Positions 61,803 to 64,000 of a stretch of DNA of 64,000 nucleotides are shown here, piece after piece. The stretch is taken from the NCBI GenBank assembly GCA_030704615.1, contig CM060733.1, forward strand, positions 28,212,001-28,276,000, read 5' to 3'. Both the position numbers and the translations under genes were made by a program. Each line of letters begins with the position of its first letter. Within the stretch, counting starts at the first letter, position 1. The notes below the pieces were generated by a model that did not search any database, was not told the DNA's origin, and saw only the letters and a list, made by a program, of their open reading frames with translations. The DNA comes from Takakia lepidozioides (Eukaryota > Streptophyta > Takakiopsida > Takakiales > Takakiaceae).

Positions 61803-61995
61803 ACACAATGGCGTGAGCGTTGCACGTGAGCGCGCGAGCGTACGCTCACGCAGGAGTGACGTGGCGTGAGCGTACGCTCACGCCAGCTGACGTGGCGTGA
61901 GCCTGCACACATGCTGACGTGGCGTGAGCGTCATGTCAGCATGCTGATGTGGCGGTAAATGATGACGTGGCACTGTCCGTCAACTGCCACGTCAG
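61803..61995. promoter_or_regulatory. Palindromic block with repeated TGACGTGGC motifs
   Basis: TGACGTGGC occurs at 61857, 61888, 61915 and 61963, with one inverted copy (gccacgtca, 61986-61994) and one near-copy (tgatgtggc, near 61946). Bases 61863-61884 form a perfect 22-base palindrome of the form GGCGTGAGCGT plus its complement, and a related core recurs near 61837. tcagcatgctga is a further palindrome near 61937. ACGT-core sites of this type bind bZIP factors. Function here is unproven. Confidence 0.6.
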
Positions 61996-62429
61996 CATTA
62001 ACATGCGCCGCCTATAACCGTGGAATTAATGCAGGGAATCTTGCCTAAATAGAATCAAGACGAGCGTTGAGGCCTACAATTGCAGCATCCAACATTGTGC
62101 AATTACAAATGTTTGTTTCACTTTTACAATTACGAAGACGACAAAATATCCTCACAAAGTGTGCGCCATAAAGGCTGCCACGAGAAGACTTCCTCCCTCC
62201 TCAAATAACAATGAGAGTTATGATCATCTTCAAAAGATGATTGTAGTGCATAGCGACAGCAAGACATGTAGACTTCGAACGGTGCAATGACAAATGTGCA
62301 CTACCTAAAAGTTGTCACTCAGACCTCACTCCGTATAGTTGGAGGCCATATCATTGCACAGCCGACGAATTGATGTGAATTACACATTTCAAATCATGGT
62401 CATCCACATACCACATTACATAGTTCATG
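61996..62429. other. Gap between the motif block and the SWIM gene
   Basis: No coding frame. Mixed composition, no clear repeat. Confidence 0.4.
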
Positions 62430-64000
62430 CTACCCATGTGTTGTATCCCGCTGCAAAAGAGTATCGACCTCGTTGAAACTCATAGTGGCCTGGTGAATGA
62501 AGTTGTCACGTTTGGGATCGCAAACCATCCTCCTCAAAAATATGAAATACAAATGTTTGCAGGGTATGAATTTACCTCTCTTGCCCAAACTGGTTGATAG
62601 CATATTCACAAAATCAGGACATGTGCAATTGGGGAAATTGGAAACCGTGATGTCGTAGGTCCTGTCATGAACAGCAGATGTGGAAGTGATGATTGTGAAT
62701 ACCCGACCATATCCTGGATCGGGTACTTCCGTGGTGCTTCCAACACGAGCTTGGAGCATTCTTGCGGACTCCACTTTGCCAAAGTGTTCAGCGGTTGGAG
62801 GGAAACGCCGAACGAGCTTTCCATCTCGTTTGGTTGGCCACAAGTCAGGATTTGCCGGGGGGACCCGGGAGGACGCAGGAGTAGTAGCACATGCATGGAG
62901 TTGGGGTTGTCTCGCAAGGGAAAAACCTGCCTCCTCCACATTTCAATCTCCTGAAAGCTGAGATGTGTTCCCACCTTCACGGGCCAAATGGTTGGAGGAG
63001 ATGGCTTCATCACTACGGAAGGACGCACAGTTCCATGCACACATCTGGCACAATCATCTGCGCAGAACCAGAACTTGTGGTTCTTGGCTTCTGGTTGACC
63101 GTATGGACGCATCAAGCCCGTGAAAGTCGGAGCAGGAGTTCGGGCACCACCTCTGGATATAGATGAAGTGCACTTCTCGAAATTAGTTGCCCTGATCGCT
63201 GTACATTTCACACGAGACCCGACACTTGTGCGTTCTATGTGCCAAACGTGGTCGGGGCATGCGGACTCAAGCACATCAAGGGGGTTGTTTATCTCCTGCA
63301 CCATTTCAGTGGCACGGTTTGATGCTGGAGCTTGCCGTCGTGTTGGAGGTTCCTCCACAATGGAGGTTCCGGACACGGAGCTGTCATGCAGGGGAACACG
63401 AGGCTTCGAGAAGTTATCACGGTCTGCCCTGTGGGAATCTGAATCCGAACCAGGTGGAGTGTTCAATTTCCTCTTACAGGAGCCGAATCTCTCCTCCCCT
63501 TCAAGATGTGGAACTCTAGAAACAAGTGGCGTTCCCTGGGCATACATGCTCACCGCCCGTGCTATCTTGATTGGATCCCCAGATCTGTTTGCAGCACGCA
63601 ACATCAACTCCGATTTGTCCGGACCCTTGCCACCAACCCCACCTCGTAAGAAATCACGGTATCGGGTTTGTTGTTGCAAGGCACGTATCAAATCATCTGT
63701 TGTTGCCACATACAAATCCCGACCTCTTTTCCCAGACTGCTGCAACCATGCATTGTGCACAGTTTCTGCCAAATTGCAAGATGGCATGTCTGCCATTTCC
63801 TCAATGGACATGTTCTGCAAAGAGGATAACCACACTTCAGAATAGTGCACAGGAAACAACATAAAGAAAGCAACAAAAATATGGAAAGCAAATGTATGAA
63901 TAAAGCATGAAATAGAAGCCTCGTACCATTGTCATGGCTGCTCCCCACTGTCTATACCGGAAGTGCCAAAACGCCAGCCAATCTTCCAATGCTCTCATAC
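62430..64000 (-). pseudogene. SWIM zinc-finger protein, transposon-related, frameshifted and cut by the window edge
   Basis: The 5' part is outside the window. An exon ending at 63927 (ALEDWLAFWHFRYRQWGAA) splices to 63814 (NMSIEEMADMPSCNLAETVH, then WLQQSGKRG). A Ser/Pro-rich middle follows with a Cys cluster (FWFCADDCARCVHG). The frame then switches near 62938: EIEM in one frame continues as EEAGFSLARQPQ in the next. The tail holds a SWIM finger: CTCPDF, about 18 residues, then PCKH, and FIHQATMSFNEVDTLLQ before a stop at 62430. SWIM fingers of this form are found in MULE/FAR1-type transposases and their domesticated relatives. One base seems lost at the frame switch, so the protein is probably not made. 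Confidence 0.65.

Overview
The window is nuclear DNA from a streptophyte plant. Every recognisable gene has a plant-type product: a LAZY/IGT gravitropism factor, plastid ribosomal protein uL15c, a plant-form CstF50, an EDS5-type plastid MATE carrier and a family-1 UDP-glycosyltransferase. Genes are split by GT-AG introns of about 60 to 1,800 bases. Between and inside them lie Ty1/copia, CACTA-like, Tigger/pogo-like and tRNA-derived SINE-like elements. The gene spacing and repeat mix suggest a moderately compact genome, possibly of a seed-free land plant, but I cannot name the species. All intron-exon models were built by eye from frame, splice sites and family knowledge.

Left part (1-10.4 kb). 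The first 49 codons of an acidic protein leave the window on the minus strand. A gap follows that holds a SINE, a strong hairpin and a broken ankyrin fragment. Next is a minus-strand LAZY/IGT gene (3318-5629). From 5.6 to 10.4 kb I find no gene, only weak repeats.

Core gene block (10.4-31 kb). Three minus-strand genes stand in a row: TRM11 (tRNA m2G10 methyltransferase), a METTL13-like protein that keeps only the C-terminal methyltransferase half, and a 13-exon MATE transporter with a transit-peptide-like first exon. The MATE start faces the start of CstF50 (14 exons, plus strand) across 314 bases, so the two probably share a promoter.

Middle (31-49 kb). A small single-pass membrane protein of unknown family is followed by a Tigger-like MITE, plastid RPL15 (one exon), a UBC8-type ubiquitin-conjugating enzyme, a two-helix membrane protein whose 3' end is tandemly duplicated, and a decayed FAD monooxygenase.

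Right part (49-64 kb). This is an accessory, transposon-rich stretch. It holds a zinc-finger ORF, an orphan UGT 3' exon, a copia element with both LTRs but a deleted reverse-transcriptase core, an intact UGT with nested elements in its first intron, a palindrome/foldback/41-bp tandem-repeat cluster, and the end of a CACTA-like transposon with many AACCACT subterminal motifs and a frameshifted DUF4216 gene. It ends with a TGACGTGGC-rich palindromic block and a frameshifted SWIM zinc-finger gene that runs off the right edge.

No single new multi-gene system stands out. The most unusual items are the LAZY gene with its terminal motif on a 20-base exon, the half-length METTL13-like gene, the structured repeat cluster near 59.3-59.7 kb, and the ACGT-motif block near 61.9 kb.
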